Made by a program: the position numbers and the translations under genes. From Chondromyces crocatus (GTDB taxonomy: Bacteria; Myxococcota_A; Polyangia; Polyangiales; Polyangiaceae): DNA of 64,000 bases. Below the pieces are notes generated by a model. The model was given only the letters and a program-made list of their open reading frames with translations. It had not been told where the DNA came from and did no database searches. Positions 52,174 to 61,573 of the stretch are shown one piece after another. The stretch is taken from positions 10,187,856 to 10,251,855 of the forward strand of contig NZ_CP012159.1 of NCBI RefSeq assembly GCF_001189295.1, in the 5' to 3' direction. The first letter of the stretch is position 1. Each line of letters starts with the position of its first letter.

Positions 52174-55100
52174 GTGCGGATCCTCGAGCTTCATCTCCTG
52201 GCCTTCGGGCCGTTCACCGATCTCCGGCTGGATTTCTCCGCCCCGGCGCCGGCGCTCCACGTCCTCTACGGGCCGAACGAGGCGGGCAAGAGCACGGCGC
52301 TGCGCGCGATCAGCGGGATGCTCTATGGCATCCCTCACCTCTCTCCGGACGATCACCTGCACCGCGCACCCGATCTGCGTGTGGGTGCGCGGCTGGAGAG
52401 CGCTTCCGGACGCACGCGGACGTTCATCCGTCGCAAGGGGCGCGTGAAGACGCTGCTGGACGAGCACCAGCAGCCACTCGACGACGGGGAGCTGCGGCCG
52501 TTCCTGGGAGGGGTGAGCGAAGATCTCTTCGACACGATGTTCGGGCTCGATCACCAGACGCTCCGGCATGGCGCCGAGGCGCTGCTCGCGGGCCGGGGAG
52601 ACGTGGGCGAGAGCCTGTTCGGTGCGAGCCTCGGAGGTGCCGCGCTGCACCAGGTGCTGGCCGAGCTGCGCGCGGAGGCGGAGAAGCTGTACACGCCGCA
52701 GGCGCGCATCAAGCCGGTGAACGACGCGATCCGGGCGCTGCAGGACGCGCAGAAGAGAACGCGCGACGCGGCCGTCCTGCCGACCACGTGGGAAGCACAC
52801 CAGCGCGAGCTGGCCGAGGTGGAGGCGACCCGCGACCATGTCGACGTGGAGGCGCGGGAGGTCCGCGCGCAGGAGAAGCGCCTCCAGCGGGCACAGCGGG
52901 TACTGCCGTTGCTCGAGGCGCGGCGCACGTTGAAGGCGTCGCGCGAGGCCCTCGGCGACGTGGTGCTGCTGCCCGAGCACGCGACGCGGGACCGTGAGGA
53001 TGCGCTCACCCGCGCCTCGGAAGCCGACGCCGCGCGGGCGCGGCTCCAGCGCGATCTGGCCACGCTCGAGGCACAGCGCGAGGCCCTCTCGGTGCCGCAC
53101 TCTCTGGTCGAGCTGTCGGAGGAGGCGCTGGACGAGCTCGGGAACCGGCTCGGGAGCCACCGCAAGGCGACCGTGGATCTCCCGCGGGTGCGGGGAGAGC
53201 TGCGAGCGCTCGAAGACGAGGTCGAGGAGGCGCTCCGTCGACTGGGGCGCGATCCGTCACTGGAGGCGGCCCAGGTGCCGCGGCTCGACGTGGCCACGGA
53301 GGCGCGCATCAAGAAGCTCGCCAGGGAGCATGGTCAGGTCGAGACCACGCTGCGCTCCCCGAGCCGCATGCTCGCCGAGCAGCAACAGCGGCGTGCGCAG
53401 TTCGCGACGCGGCAGGGCGAGCTGCCACCGCCTTCGAGCGTGGGTCCGCTCCGGAGCGCGCACGGGAGAGCACAGCGGCACGGGGACCTGGAGCAGCGCC
53501 TGCAAGAGGCCGAGGCGAGCGCGCGGCAGCTCGGGGGTCAGGCGATGGCGCTGCGCGAACGGCTCGGGCTCTTGCCAGCGCGCGACGTGGACGATCCGCT
53601 GCCGACCCCGGCCACCCTGGCGGCGCTCCCCTTGCCAGCACCGGAGACGGTGGAGCGCTTCGAGGCGGAGCGGGCGGCGCTCGCCCAGCAAGGTGTGCAG
53701 CTCGCGAAGAGCGCCGCGACCGCGCGCGAGCGACTCGCGGTGCTCGGTCGGGACATCGACGCGATGCAGCGGGCGGGCGACGTGCCGACCGAAGGGCAGC
53801 TGGTCGACGCGCGGCTGCGGCGCGATCACGCCTTCCAGACGCTGATGCGCGCCGCAGGTCCCACGCGCAAGTCGGGACGTGCTCAAGCGAGTGCGCACGG
53901 GAGCGGCGCGACTGCCGGCCTCTTCGATGCGAGCTTCAACCTCACCCCGCCCGAGGAGACGACGAAGGTCCACCCCGAAGCCTACGGGGAGCTGGTCAAG
54001 CAGGCCGACGCGGTCGCCGACCGGCTGCGCCGCGAGGCCGAGCGGGTCGCGCAGCTCGCGCGACTGCTCGCGGATCGGCGGTCGGTGGACGACGAGCTGA
54101 CCCGGCTGGGGACCGAGCAGCAGGCCCTCACCCTGCGCAAGGCGGAGCACATCGAGGCCTGGAAGGCGCTGTGGGCCGACTCGGGGCTCGACCCGCGCAC
54201 GCCGGCCGAGATGCGCGGCTGGCTCACGCGGCACGCGGCGCTCTGCCATGGCGTGGACCGGGTGCGGGAGGCCGACGAGCGGGTGGACGTGCTGCGACGG
54301 CAGCGGGCGGCACTCGGTGACGAACTCCGGCAGGCGCTCCGCACGGTGGGCGCGGCCGAGATCCCCGAGGGGCCGGACACCGGGGCGCTGATCGAGGCGG
54401 CGGTGCAGACGCTCCGTGCAAGGGACGAACTCGAGCGAGACCGGAGCGACCTGTCGCGGCAGCTCGCCGATCTGGAGACGGAGATCCGCAAGCTGGAGCG
54501 CGAGCGCGAGGCGCACGAGGGAGCGCGCGCGACGTTCCGCGATGCGTGGGCAGCGGCGATCGCGCAGCTCGGGCTCGGGCCCCAGGCATCCCCCGACGAG
54601 GCGATCGCCATCCTGGATCAGCTCGCGGAGCTGCACCGCAAGATGGACGAGGCCGCGCACACCCGGCGACGCGTCCTCGGCATGGAGCGCGACGCCCAGC
54701 AGCTCACGGCGAGCGTCACCGAGCTGACGGCCGCACACGCGCCCGATCTCGAGGGGTTCCCGGTCGACACCGCGGCCGATGCGCTCCTCAAGCGCTACCG
54801 CAAGGGGCAGGCCGATCTCCGCGAGGGGGAGGCGCTCGCACGGCAGATGGCGGAGAAGCGGCGGGAGCTGGCGGAGGAAGAGGCGAAGCTCGCCGACGCC
54901 GAGGCGCGCCTCGTCCGGCTCCGCAGCGCAGCGCGCGCGCCGGATCTCGACGCCCTGGAGGTGGCAGAGGCGCGCTCCCGTGACGCGCGCGCGCTGGATC
55001 AGCGCATCCGCGAGGTGGAGGACAAGCTGCTCGACGCCGGCGAAGGCAGGAGCATCCCCACGCTCACGGAGGAGACGGCCGGGATGGAGCGCGACGCGCT

Positions 55101-55866
55101 CGCAGTGCTGCTCGAGCGCGCCGAGGAGCGCGCGAAGTCCCTGGAGGAGCAGCGCCGCCAGCTCGACCGACAGCTCGGGACGCTGGAGGCGAAGCGAGAG
55201 CAGCTCCGCAACCCAGTGGAAGACGCCGCCGAGGCAGCAGCAGAGACAGCGGCGTGCGTGGCGAAGTTGCGGACGCAGGTGGACCGTTATGTGCGTGCAC
55301 GCCTCGCGGCGGTGCTCCTGGAGCGTGAGATCGAGCGATACCGGGAGCAGAACCAGGGACCCATCCTCGGTCGCGCCAGCACGCTGTTCCAGAAGCTGAC
55401 GCGCGATACGTACGCGGGCCTCAAGGCGAGCTTCGACGACGAGGACAAGGCCGTGCTGCGCTGCGTGAAGCGGATCGGCCTCCGCGGCGAGGGGAGCGAA
55501 GGCGTGGGGGTCACACCTCCCTCGACGGCAACGGAGCTGCTACCGCTGCCCGAGGACGCCCGCGCCGTCGCGCTCACGAAGGAGATCGCCGTCGACGGAC
55601 TGAGCGATGGGACGCGCGATCAGCTCTACCTGGCGCTGAGGCTCGCGAGCCTGGAGCACCACGCGCGCCGGGGAGAGCCGATGCCGCTCGTGCTCGACGA
55701 CATCCTCATCCACTTCGACGACGATCGGGCGAGGGCTGCGCTGGTCGCCCTCGCCGAACTCGCCGGCACGATGCAGATCCTGTTCTTCACGCATCATGCC
55801 CGCCTCCTGGAGCTCGCGCGCGACGCCATGCCGACGGGTGTCCTCCACGAGCACCGGCTGGGGTGA
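52174..55866 (+). CDS. YhaN/SbcC-like SMC-type ATPase
   Basis: The product is 1230 residues from a GTG start chosen because VRILELHLLAFGPFTDLRLD matches the normal start of the family; the frame is open upstream. Walker A is GPNEAGKST (about residue 33), followed by GMLYGIPHLSPDDHLH; Walker B is LVLDDILIHFDDDR near the C-terminus (about 1171), after the signature-like DGLSDGTRDQLYLALRLASL. The roughly 900 residues in between form a coiled coil, as in SbcC and Rad50. The partner nuclease should be the SbcD/YhaO-type protein at 37919-39181. It acts on DNA ends, probably as a complex on broken or hairpin DNA. Confidence 0.93.
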   Translation: MRILELHLLAFGPFTDLRLDFSAPAPALHVLYGPNEAGKSTALRAISGMLYGIPHLSPDDHLHRAPDLRVGARLESASGRTRTFIRRKGRVKTLLDEHQQPLDDGELRPFLGGVSEDLFDTMFGLDHQTLRHGAEALLAGRGDVGESLFGASLGGAALHQVLAELRAEAEKLYTPQARIKPVNDAIRALQDAQKRTRDAAVLPTTWEAHQRELAEVEATRDHVDVEAREVRAQEKRLQRAQRVLPLLEARRTLKASREALGDVVLLPEHATRDREDALTRASEADAARARLQRDLATLEAQREALSVPHSLVELSEEALDELGNRLGSHRKATVDLPRVRGELRALEDEVEEALRRLGRDPSLEAAQVPRLDVATEARIKKLAREHGQVETTLRSPSRMLAEQQQRRAQFATRQGELPPPSSVGPLRSAHGRAQRHGDLEQRLQEAEASARQLGGQAMALRERLGLLPARDVDDPLPTPATLAALPLPAPETVERFEAERAALAQQGVQLAKSAATARERLAVLGRDIDAMQRAGDVPTEGQLVDARLRRDHAFQTLMRAAGPTRKSGRAQASAHGSGATAGLFDASFNLTPPEETTKVHPEAYGELVKQADAVADRLRREAERVAQLARLLADRRSVDDELTRLGTEQQALTLRKAEHIEAWKALWADSGLDPRTPAEMRGWLTRHAALCHGVDRVREADERVDVLRRQRAALGDELRQALRTVGAAEIPEGPDTGALIEAAVQTLRARDELERDRSDLSRQLADLETEIRKLEREREAHEGARATFRDAWAAAIAQLGLGPQASPDEAIAILDQLAELHRKMDEAAHTRRRVLGMERDAQQLTASVTELTAAHAPDLEGFPVDTAADALLKRYRKGQADLREGEALARQMAEKRRELAEEEAKLADAEARLVRLRSAARAPDLDALEVAEARSRDARALDQRIREVEDKLLDAGEGRSIPTLTEETAGMERDALAVLLERAEERAKSLEEQRRQLDRQLGTLEAKREQLRNPVEDAAEAAAETAACVAKLRTQVDRYVRARLAAVLLEREIERYREQNQGPILGRASTLFQKLTRDTYAGLKASFDDEDKAVLRCVKRIGLRGEGSEGVGVTPPSTATELLPLPEDARAVALTKEIAVDGLSDGTRDQLYLALRLASLEHHARRGEPMPLVLDDILIHFDDDRARAALVALAELAGTMQILFFTHHARLLELARDAMPTGVLHEHRLG

Positions 55867-55913
55867 GCCAGCGCTCTCCGCCGAGGTTGTTGGCCAGCCC
55901 TGGCGCCCGTAGC

Positions 55914-57404
55914 ATGGGCGCGATGTTCCCGGTGCAGGTGAGGCAAACGGTGGCCGTGATGGTGGCGGGCGTGCTCACGCTCGGCACCGCGACGGCCGCG
56001 GCACAGCAGGAGGACATCTCGCTCGATCTCGGTGGCCCTCGCCTTCTGTTGCGACGGGTGCCGAAGGGCTCCTTCACACAAGGGTCCCCGGCTGGCGAGA
56101 TCGGTCGGGAGAGCGATGAGGTTCAGCGACAGGTCACGCTGAGCATCGACATCGATGTCGGGAAGTACCCCGTCACCCGCGGGCAGTTCGCACGCTTCGT
56201 CCAGGAGTCGGGCTACAAGACCGAGGCCGAGCAGGGAACGAGTGGTGGCTTCGGATGGAACGGTCAGGTGCTCGTCCAGCAGCCAGGCTTCAACTGGAAG
56301 ACGCCGGGCTTTTCACAGACCGACGAGCACCCCGTGACGCTGGTGACGTTCAAGGACGCGCAGGCGTTCATCACCTGGGCAGGAAAGAAGACCGGCCGAC
56401 GCCTGCGGCTGCCCACCGAAGCCGAGTTCGAATACGCGGCACGCGCGAACACGCAGACGCCCTGGTACGGCGGCGCCACCGAGGCCTCTGCGCTGCAAAT
56501 CGGGTGGTTCAAGTCGAACTCTCCGGGCGGCGGCACACGTCCCGTCGGGCAGAAGGCGCCGAACGCCTTCGGCCTCTTCGACATGTCCGGCAACGTCTAC
56601 GAGTGGTGCAGCGATTTCCATGCGCCGTACCCGCCGGGTCCGGCCTCGGACCCCGTGAGCGTGAAGCCTCCTCCCGGGAGTGAGCCCGCGCGCAACGTGC
56701 TCCGCGGCGGCTCCTGGCTGAAGGATCCGGTGCGCGGACGCTCGGCGGCGCGCTACCGGAACACGCCCGGGAGCCGCAACGCCGACAACGGCTTCCGCGT
56801 GGTGGCCGACCTGGGACCGCCCCTCGTCGAGCAAGCCGGCAGCGCCGGCTCGACCCCCGCGACGAAGAGCGCGACCGGGAAGAGCGACGACGGCGGCGCT
56901 GGCACCGTCGTGGCCATCGTGCTGGGTTTCCTCGGGGTGGTGGCCCTGCCTCTCGGGATCCTCGCGATCATCCTGGTCGCTCTCCGGAAGAGCAAGTCCG
57001 TGCCTCCACGGACGCCATCGGTGTTCGTCACGGCCTACCCCGCACAGGATGGCTTCTGGCTCCGTGCCCGCGGCCCTTCCGCCGGGACGCGCGTGCAGTA
57101 CCACTGCGTGATGGGTGCGAACCAGCGCCGTGACGAGGTGATGCTTTCCGGTGGGCAGGACACCTTCGTGTACACGGGCGCGACGCCGAACATGGTCAAC
57201 ATCCTCGCCGTCATCGAGCCCCAGCGAGGAGTCGCCCAGGCGGGCGGTGGTCACGGAGGCGGGGGTCGAGGAGGCGGCGGCGGCGTGAGTGGCGGCCACC
57301 ACCAGGCCGTCGGCGTGTGGGGCGCGGTCCACGACAGCTCCTGGCACAACAACAACAACAACACGAGCAGCGAGCCCTTCGCGGGGTACCCGAGCGCGTA
57401 TTGA
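55914..57404 (+). CDS. Membrane-anchored FGE-fold (SUMF1) protein, catalytic Cys absent
   Basis: The product is 496 residues from MGAMFPVQVRQTVA with a signal peptide (VAVMVAGVLTLGTATAAAQQ). An FGE-sulfatase-type domain covers about residues 30-300: VPKGSFTQGSPAGE, YPVTRGQFARFVQESGYKTE, RLPTEAEFEYAARAN, GNVYEWCSDFHAP and VLRGGSWLKDPVRGRSAARY. The two catalytic Cys of formylglycine-generating enzymes, normally just after GGSW, are missing, so it probably does not activate sulfatases. A membrane helix follows (GTVVAIVLGFLGVVALPLGI), then a second beta module and a Gly/His/Asn-rich tail. Its TGA overlaps the TTG of the glycosyltransferase gene. Confidence 0.9.
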   Translation: MGAMFPVQVRQTVAVMVAGVLTLGTATAAAQQEDISLDLGGPRLLLRRVPKGSFTQGSPAGEIGRESDEVQRQVTLSIDIDVGKYPVTRGQFARFVQESGYKTEAEQGTSGGFGWNGQVLVQQPGFNWKTPGFSQTDEHPVTLVTFKDAQAFITWAGKKTGRRLRLPTEAEFEYAARANTQTPWYGGATEASALQIGWFKSNSPGGGTRPVGQKAPNAFGLFDMSGNVYEWCSDFHAPYPPGPASDPVSVKPPPGSEPARNVLRGGSWLKDPVRGRSAARYRNTPGSRNADNGFRVVADLGPPLVEQAGSAGSTPATKSATGKSDDGGAGTVVAIVLGFLGVVALPLGILAIILVALRKSKSVPPRTPSVFVTAYPAQDGFWLRARGPSAGTRVQYHCVMGANQRRDEVMLSGGQDTFVYTGATPNMVNILAVIEPQRGVAQAGGGHGGGGRGGGGGVSGGHHQAVGVWGAVHDSSWHNNNNNTSSEPFAGYPSAY

Positions 57405-60145
57405 GCCATCGCGTCACGCCGGTGGGGTTCGTCTTCGGCGGGGCTGAGCCTGCCCTGTTCGAACGAACACGGCGCGCCCTCGCTCAGGTCGGCGTGCCCG
57501 CGGAGCGCTGCGCGGACGAGGGCGCGCTGACGCGGGCGCTCTGCTCGGCCTCGGGCCCCGCGTGGATCCTGCGCTCCGGGGCCTGGCCGATCGCCTTCGC
57601 GCCACCGCCGCCGAGCGCCACCGGCAAACCCTTGCTGGGGGTGGGGGCGCTCCACGCACCGGACCAGGACCAGCTCGCGGGCGGCTGGGACACCTTGCTG
57701 GCGAGCACCGGCGGCGATCTCTCCCGCTGGCCGGAGCGCGTCGACGTCGCGCTGGAGAGTGTCTGGACCGAAGCCCCACAGGCGCTCGGCGCGCTCCTCG
57801 ATGAAGGCCACTCGCTGGCAACGGCCACGAGGAAGCTTCTGGACCACGGCCACCGCGCGGTGCGCGTGCCATCGCTCGACGTCCGCTACGACGCGCGCCT
57901 CCGCATCGTGCAGGCCATCACCGCGCTCCACCGGGGTGGCGCCGAGCGCATCGCCCTCGATCTCACGATGGGCCTCGAAGCCGCGGGCGAGGCCGTCCAG
58001 CTCCTGGTGATGGATCGACCAGCGCGCGCTGCCTTTGCTCCCTTGCCGGGCGCCGTGCTGCTCGGTGGCTACGCGCCGCACCGGGAAGCGCGCACGGCTG
58101 CCATGGCGCGGATCGCGGCCGCCATGGGGGCCGACGTGGTCCACGCGCACCTGCTCGATGCCGATGCGCTCGGAGAGATGGCGTCGCGGGGGCTACCGCT
58201 CGTGGTGACCCTCCACAACGAGCAGCCTGGCTGGCCTCCGGGCGTCGACGCGCTTTGTGAGGATGCTCGCGTCACCTGGGCCGCCTGCTCGCTGGGGGTG
58301 CACCGTGACGCGAAGGAAGCCGGGCTCCGCGGCACCATCCGCACCGTGTGGAATGGCATCCAGCCGCCTGCTCCGCAGGACGCGGCGCGGAGCGCGGCCC
58401 AGCGCGTCGCCACACGTGACGCGCTCGGCATCCCCGAGCGCGCCCGCGTGCTGCTCTCCGTCGCCAACTACCGGCCTCAAAAGCGACTCCACGAGCTGCC
58501 CGCCGTCCTCGCGCACCTCGTCGCCCGTGGCATCGACGCACACCTGCTCCTCGTCGGCGAGCGGGAGCGTGGCCCCGCTGCGGCAGCAGCCGCCACGCTC
58601 CGCGATGCGGCAGCGAAGCACGATGTCCTGTCCCGGCTCCACGAGGTCGGCGACCAGGAAGACGTGGCCCCCTACCGCGCGGCCGCGGACGTCCTGGTGA
58701 CGGCGAGCCTCCACGAAGGCCTGAGCCTCGCTCAGCTCGAAGCCCTCGCCGCGGGCCTCCCGATCGTGACCACGGACGTGGGAGGCGCCCGGGAGCTCGC
58801 CCGGAAGCACGCCACGGTACGCGTCGTCGCCCGAGAGGCCTCGACCGACGCGCTGGCGGCCGCCACGGCGGAGGTGCTCACCACCTCTCCCCTCCCCTCC
58901 CCTCCCTCCGAAGTTCTCTCCCTGGCCGAGGACTTCACGACCCGGCGCATGGTCGATCGCTACCGCGATCTCTACCGCCGCGCCGTCGCTCCTCCCGCAC
59001 GATCCGAGGGCGGCCTCGTCCTGGTGACCAACAACTTCACGACCGGGGGGGCGCAGTCGAGCGCGCGGCGGCTCCTCCTCGCCCTCGCAGCAGCGGGGGT
59101 CTCCGTTCGAGCGGTGGTCATCGAGGAGCAAGCTGCCTACCCCACACCGGGCCGCACTGCCCTCGAACAGGCGGGCATCCCTGTGTTCGTCGCCCCCCGC
59201 GCAGGAGCCCACGATCCCCTGCACACGGCCCGCGTGGTCGCTGCCCACGTCGACGCCGAGCCCACCGCTGCGGTGATGTTCTGGAACGCCATCCCGGAGC
59301 ACAAGATCCTCATCACCGATCTCCTTCACCACGTCCCCGTCTTCGACGTGAGCCCGGGCGAGATGTATTTCGCCTCCCTCGAGCGGTACTTTCGGCGTCC
59401 GCGCCCCGGGATGCCCTACATCGACGCGCGTGATTACGGCGCGCGGCTCGCCGGCGTCGTGGTGAAGTACGGCGCGGAGGCACAACGCGCGGCCGACGTC
59501 CTCGGTGCCCCGGTGCACGTCATCCCCAACGGCATCGTCGTCCCGGCCTCTCCCCCCGCGCGTCGTTCGGAGAAGGCTCCAGACGCGCCGCTGATCGTGG
59601 GGACCCTCGCCCGCATCGGCCCCGACAAGAAGCTCGAGCAGCTCATCGAGGCGGCAGCGCTTGCCGACGCGCGGATGCCTCCCTGGGAGCTCTGGATCGC
59701 TGGCGCCCCCGAGCGAGGCGCCGAAGCCTATGCGGCGACGCTCCAGACGATGGCGCGTGGCCTGCCCGTGCGCTGGGTAGGCGAGCAGGCTGCCGCGCCA
59801 TTCCTCGCAGACCTGGATCTGTTCGCTCTCGTGGCCGAACCGGCGGGCTGCCCCAACGCCTCCATGGAGGCCATGGCAAGCGGCCTCGCGGTGGTCGCGA
59901 CCGACGTCGGCGGCATGGCCGAGCAGGTCACCCACGAAGAGACAGGCCTGCTCGTCCCGCGCGGCGATGTCTCCGCCCTCGCAGACGCCCTCATTCGGCT
60001 CGCGGGCGACGCAGCCTCGCGGGCGGCCATGGGGCTCGCCAGCCATCGGCGCGCGGCGGCCCACCTCGACATGGGTACGATGGTGCGCCGCTATGCGCAG
60101 CTCTGTCTGAACCGCACCCTCGACGCCGCGCCCATGCGGGGTTGA
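57401..60145 (+). CDS. Double GT4 glycosyltransferase
   Basis: The product is 914 residues from a TTG overlapping the upstream stop (GTG at 57422 is the alternative). After an N-terminal 160-residue part with a WP-rich domain, two glycosyltransferase-4-type modules are fused. Module 1 begins LRIVQAITALHRGGAERIAL and has ASLHEGLSLAQLEALAAGLP; module 2 begins about residue 537 with LVLVTNNFTTGGAQSSARRL and has VAEPAGCPNASMEAMASGLA with TDVGGMAEQ. Both show the E-x7-E-like acidic donor motif. It likely builds a cell-surface or extracellular polysaccharide from nucleotide sugars. Coupling with the FGE-fold membrane protein suggests envelope-related action. Confidence 0.9.
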   Translation: MSHRVTPVGFVFGGAEPALFERTRRALAQVGVPAERCADEGALTRALCSASGPAWILRSGAWPIAFAPPPPSATGKPLLGVGALHAPDQDQLAGGWDTLLASTGGDLSRWPERVDVALESVWTEAPQALGALLDEGHSLATATRKLLDHGHRAVRVPSLDVRYDARLRIVQAITALHRGGAERIALDLTMGLEAAGEAVQLLVMDRPARAAFAPLPGAVLLGGYAPHREARTAAMARIAAAMGADVVHAHLLDADALGEMASRGLPLVVTLHNEQPGWPPGVDALCEDARVTWAACSLGVHRDAKEAGLRGTIRTVWNGIQPPAPQDAARSAAQRVATRDALGIPERARVLLSVANYRPQKRLHELPAVLAHLVARGIDAHLLLVGERERGPAAAAAATLRDAAAKHDVLSRLHEVGDQEDVAPYRAAADVLVTASLHEGLSLAQLEALAAGLPIVTTDVGGARELARKHATVRVVAREASTDALAAATAEVLTTSPLPSPPSEVLSLAEDFTTRRMVDRYRDLYRRAVAPPARSEGGLVLVTNNFTTGGAQSSARRLLLALAAAGVSVRAVVIEEQAAYPTPGRTALEQAGIPVFVAPRAGAHDPLHTARVVAAHVDAEPTAAVMFWNAIPEHKILITDLLHHVPVFDVSPGEMYFASLERYFRRPRPGMPYIDARDYGARLAGVVVKYGAEAQRAADVLGAPVHVIPNGIVVPASPPARRSEKAPDAPLIVGTLARIGPDKKLEQLIEAAALADARMPPWELWIAGAPERGAEAYAATLQTMARGLPVRWVGEQAAAPFLADLDLFALVAEPAGCPNASMEAMASGLAVVATDVGGMAEQVTHEETGLLVPRGDVSALADALIRLAGDAASRAAMGLASHRRAAAHLDMGTMVRRYAQLCLNRTLDAAPMRG

Positions 60146-60153
60146 TCAGCGCG

Positions 60154-60531
60154 TCAGTCGCCTCGCCGCCCCGTCAGCTCGATGGCCACAGCGTCCACCG
60201 AGGCCGAGGTCGGAGGCCCGAACTTCTTCACCTGGACCGTCACGGCGACCGCGGGCGTGTTCTCCAGGATGCGGTCGATGATCCGCTCCCCGAGGATCTC
60301 CAGCAGCTTGTACGACGTGCTCGTGCCTGCCTCCACGACCAGGGTCGCCAGGCGGTCGTAGTCGAATACCCGCGCGCGGCTGTCGGTGGGCGGCAGCGAG
60401 GAGACTGGCAGCTCCACCTTGAGGTGCACGACGAAGTCCTGGGGGAGATCGCGCTCCGCTCGGGAAACGCCATGCTTCGCTCGGAAGCGGATTCCCTCCA
60501 GGAAGATCCTGTAAGTCTCGATGGACGTCAC
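60154..60531 (-). CDS. folB: Dihydroneopterin aldolase
   Basis: The product is 125 residues from a GTG that gives VTSIETYRIFLEGIRFRAKH; an ATG 12 codons upstream is possible. It catalyses retro-aldol cleavage of 7,8-dihydroneopterin in folate synthesis. Family features are the opening GIRFRAKHGVSRAERD with the substrate-binding Glu region, FDYDRLATLVVEAG (Tyr), YKLLEILGERIIDRIL (Glu), and VTVQVKKFGPP containing the catalytic Lys. Length is normal for FolB. The stop is 8 bases from the convergent glycosyltransferase gene. Confidence 0.9.
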   Translation of the reverse strand: MTSIETYRIFLEGIRFRAKHGVSRAERDLPQDFVVHLKVELPVSSLPPTDSRARVFDYDRLATLVVEAGTSTSYKLLEILGERIIDRILENTPAVAVTVQVKKFGPPTSASVDAVAIELTGRRGD

Positions 60532-60605
60532 GGGCCGCGCGTACCACCGGAGGCCGCCGCGCGGCAAGCGGCTGCTTGCAGGGCGACCGCTCCGCTCGGT
60601 CTACC

Positions 60606-61379
60606 TCAGGGGGACAGGCTCCTGCTGGCGCGCTGCACCAGCGCGTCCCGCTCACGCAGGATGAGCCGACGACCTGCCACATCCAGGATGCCCTCGCGGC
60701 GCAGCATCCCGAGGGTGAGCGTCACCGTCTCCCGGGTCGAGCCGATCACCTGGGCGATCTCGAAGTGCGTCAGCGGAGCCGAGATCAGCACGCCGCGCGG
60801 CGTCGAGACGCCCCAGCGGTCGGCAGCGGAGATCAGGAATTCCGCCAGCCTTCCCTCCACGTTGCGGAAGAGCATGGACTCGATCCTGTCCTCGACCTCA
60901 CGTTGACGCGAGATCAAAACCGAGACCACCGCGTGCCCCAGGTCGGGATCCCTGGCGAGCAGCTCGCGGGCGAGTGCGACCGGAATGCGGACGATCTCCG
61001 CCTCTTCCATGGCCACCGCGCGCTCGGTCCGCTGCTCGTGACCACCCAGGCACGACTCGCCGAGCAGGTCGCCGCTGCCGCGGTAACCGAGCGGGATCAC
61101 GCCGCCCGACAGCACCCGCTCGATGCGCGCCCGCCCGCGACCGCCGAGGGAGACCAGGGTGTCGACCGGCGTGTCCTGATCGAAGATCGCGGTCCCCCCG
61201 GGCACGATCTCGCTCGTGGCCGCCGCCATCACGGCGTTCCGCGTGGCCGTCGCGGCCTTGTCGAAGAAGAAGGACAGGCGCACGCCTGCGCTCACGTCGT
61301 GGAGGCGAGAGGCCTCCGAGGGTGAGCGCCTCGGGTCGGCGTCCGTCGCGGCGGAGAAGGTGGGTTCGATCTCGGTCAC
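60606..61379 (-). CDS. Crp/Fnr-family regulator
   Basis: The 257-residue regulator has a cyclic-nucleotide-binding-type N-terminal domain (TSEIVPGGTAIFDQDTPVDT, YRGSGDLLGESCLGG) and a C-terminal winged helix (SAPLTHFEIAQVIGSTRETV, then LTLGMLRREGILDVAGRRL). The THFEIAQVIGSTRET recognition region is typical of Crp/Fnr proteins. No Fe-S-type Cys cluster is seen, and a classical cAMP pocket (RxSS-like) is not obvious, so the ligand is undefined. The first 45 residues before the binding domain are a low-complexity extension. It is on the same strand as folB, just upstream, and may be cotranscribed. Confidence 0.92.
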   Translation of the reverse strand: MTEIEPTFSAATDADPRRSPSEASRLHDVSAGVRLSFFFDKAATATRNAVMAAATSEIVPGGTAIFDQDTPVDTLVSLGGRGRARIERVLSGGVIPLGYRGSGDLLGESCLGGHEQRTERAVAMEEAEIVRIPVALARELLARDPDLGHAVVSVLISRQREVEDRIESMLFRNVEGRLAEFLISAADRWGVSTPRGVLISAPLTHFEIAQVIGSTRETVTLTLGMLRREGILDVAGRRLILRERDALVQRASRSLSP

Positions 61380-61481
61380 GGCAAAGACCGAACGTTAGCC
61401 GAACTCCAGCCTCGTGGGGGCCGAAACCTCCCCCAGAAGCGCTCAAAATCGCCGAAGGTTTCCCGGAAATCCACGCATGGA

Positions 61482-61545
61482 CGGCGGCACTTCGTGTCAT
61501 TCAGCGCGGACGGCGGCGCTTCGTGTCGTGCGGCGCTTCGTGTCG
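61482..61545. repeat. Three short direct repeats CGGCGCTTCGTGTCG
   Basis: Copies at 61482-61499, 61511-61528 and 61531-61545 lie between two minus-strand genes, upstream of the Crp/Fnr gene. Spacing is irregular. Confidence 0.6.
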
Positions 61546-61573
61546 CGTTGCGTGGATGCGGTGCAGGGCCACG

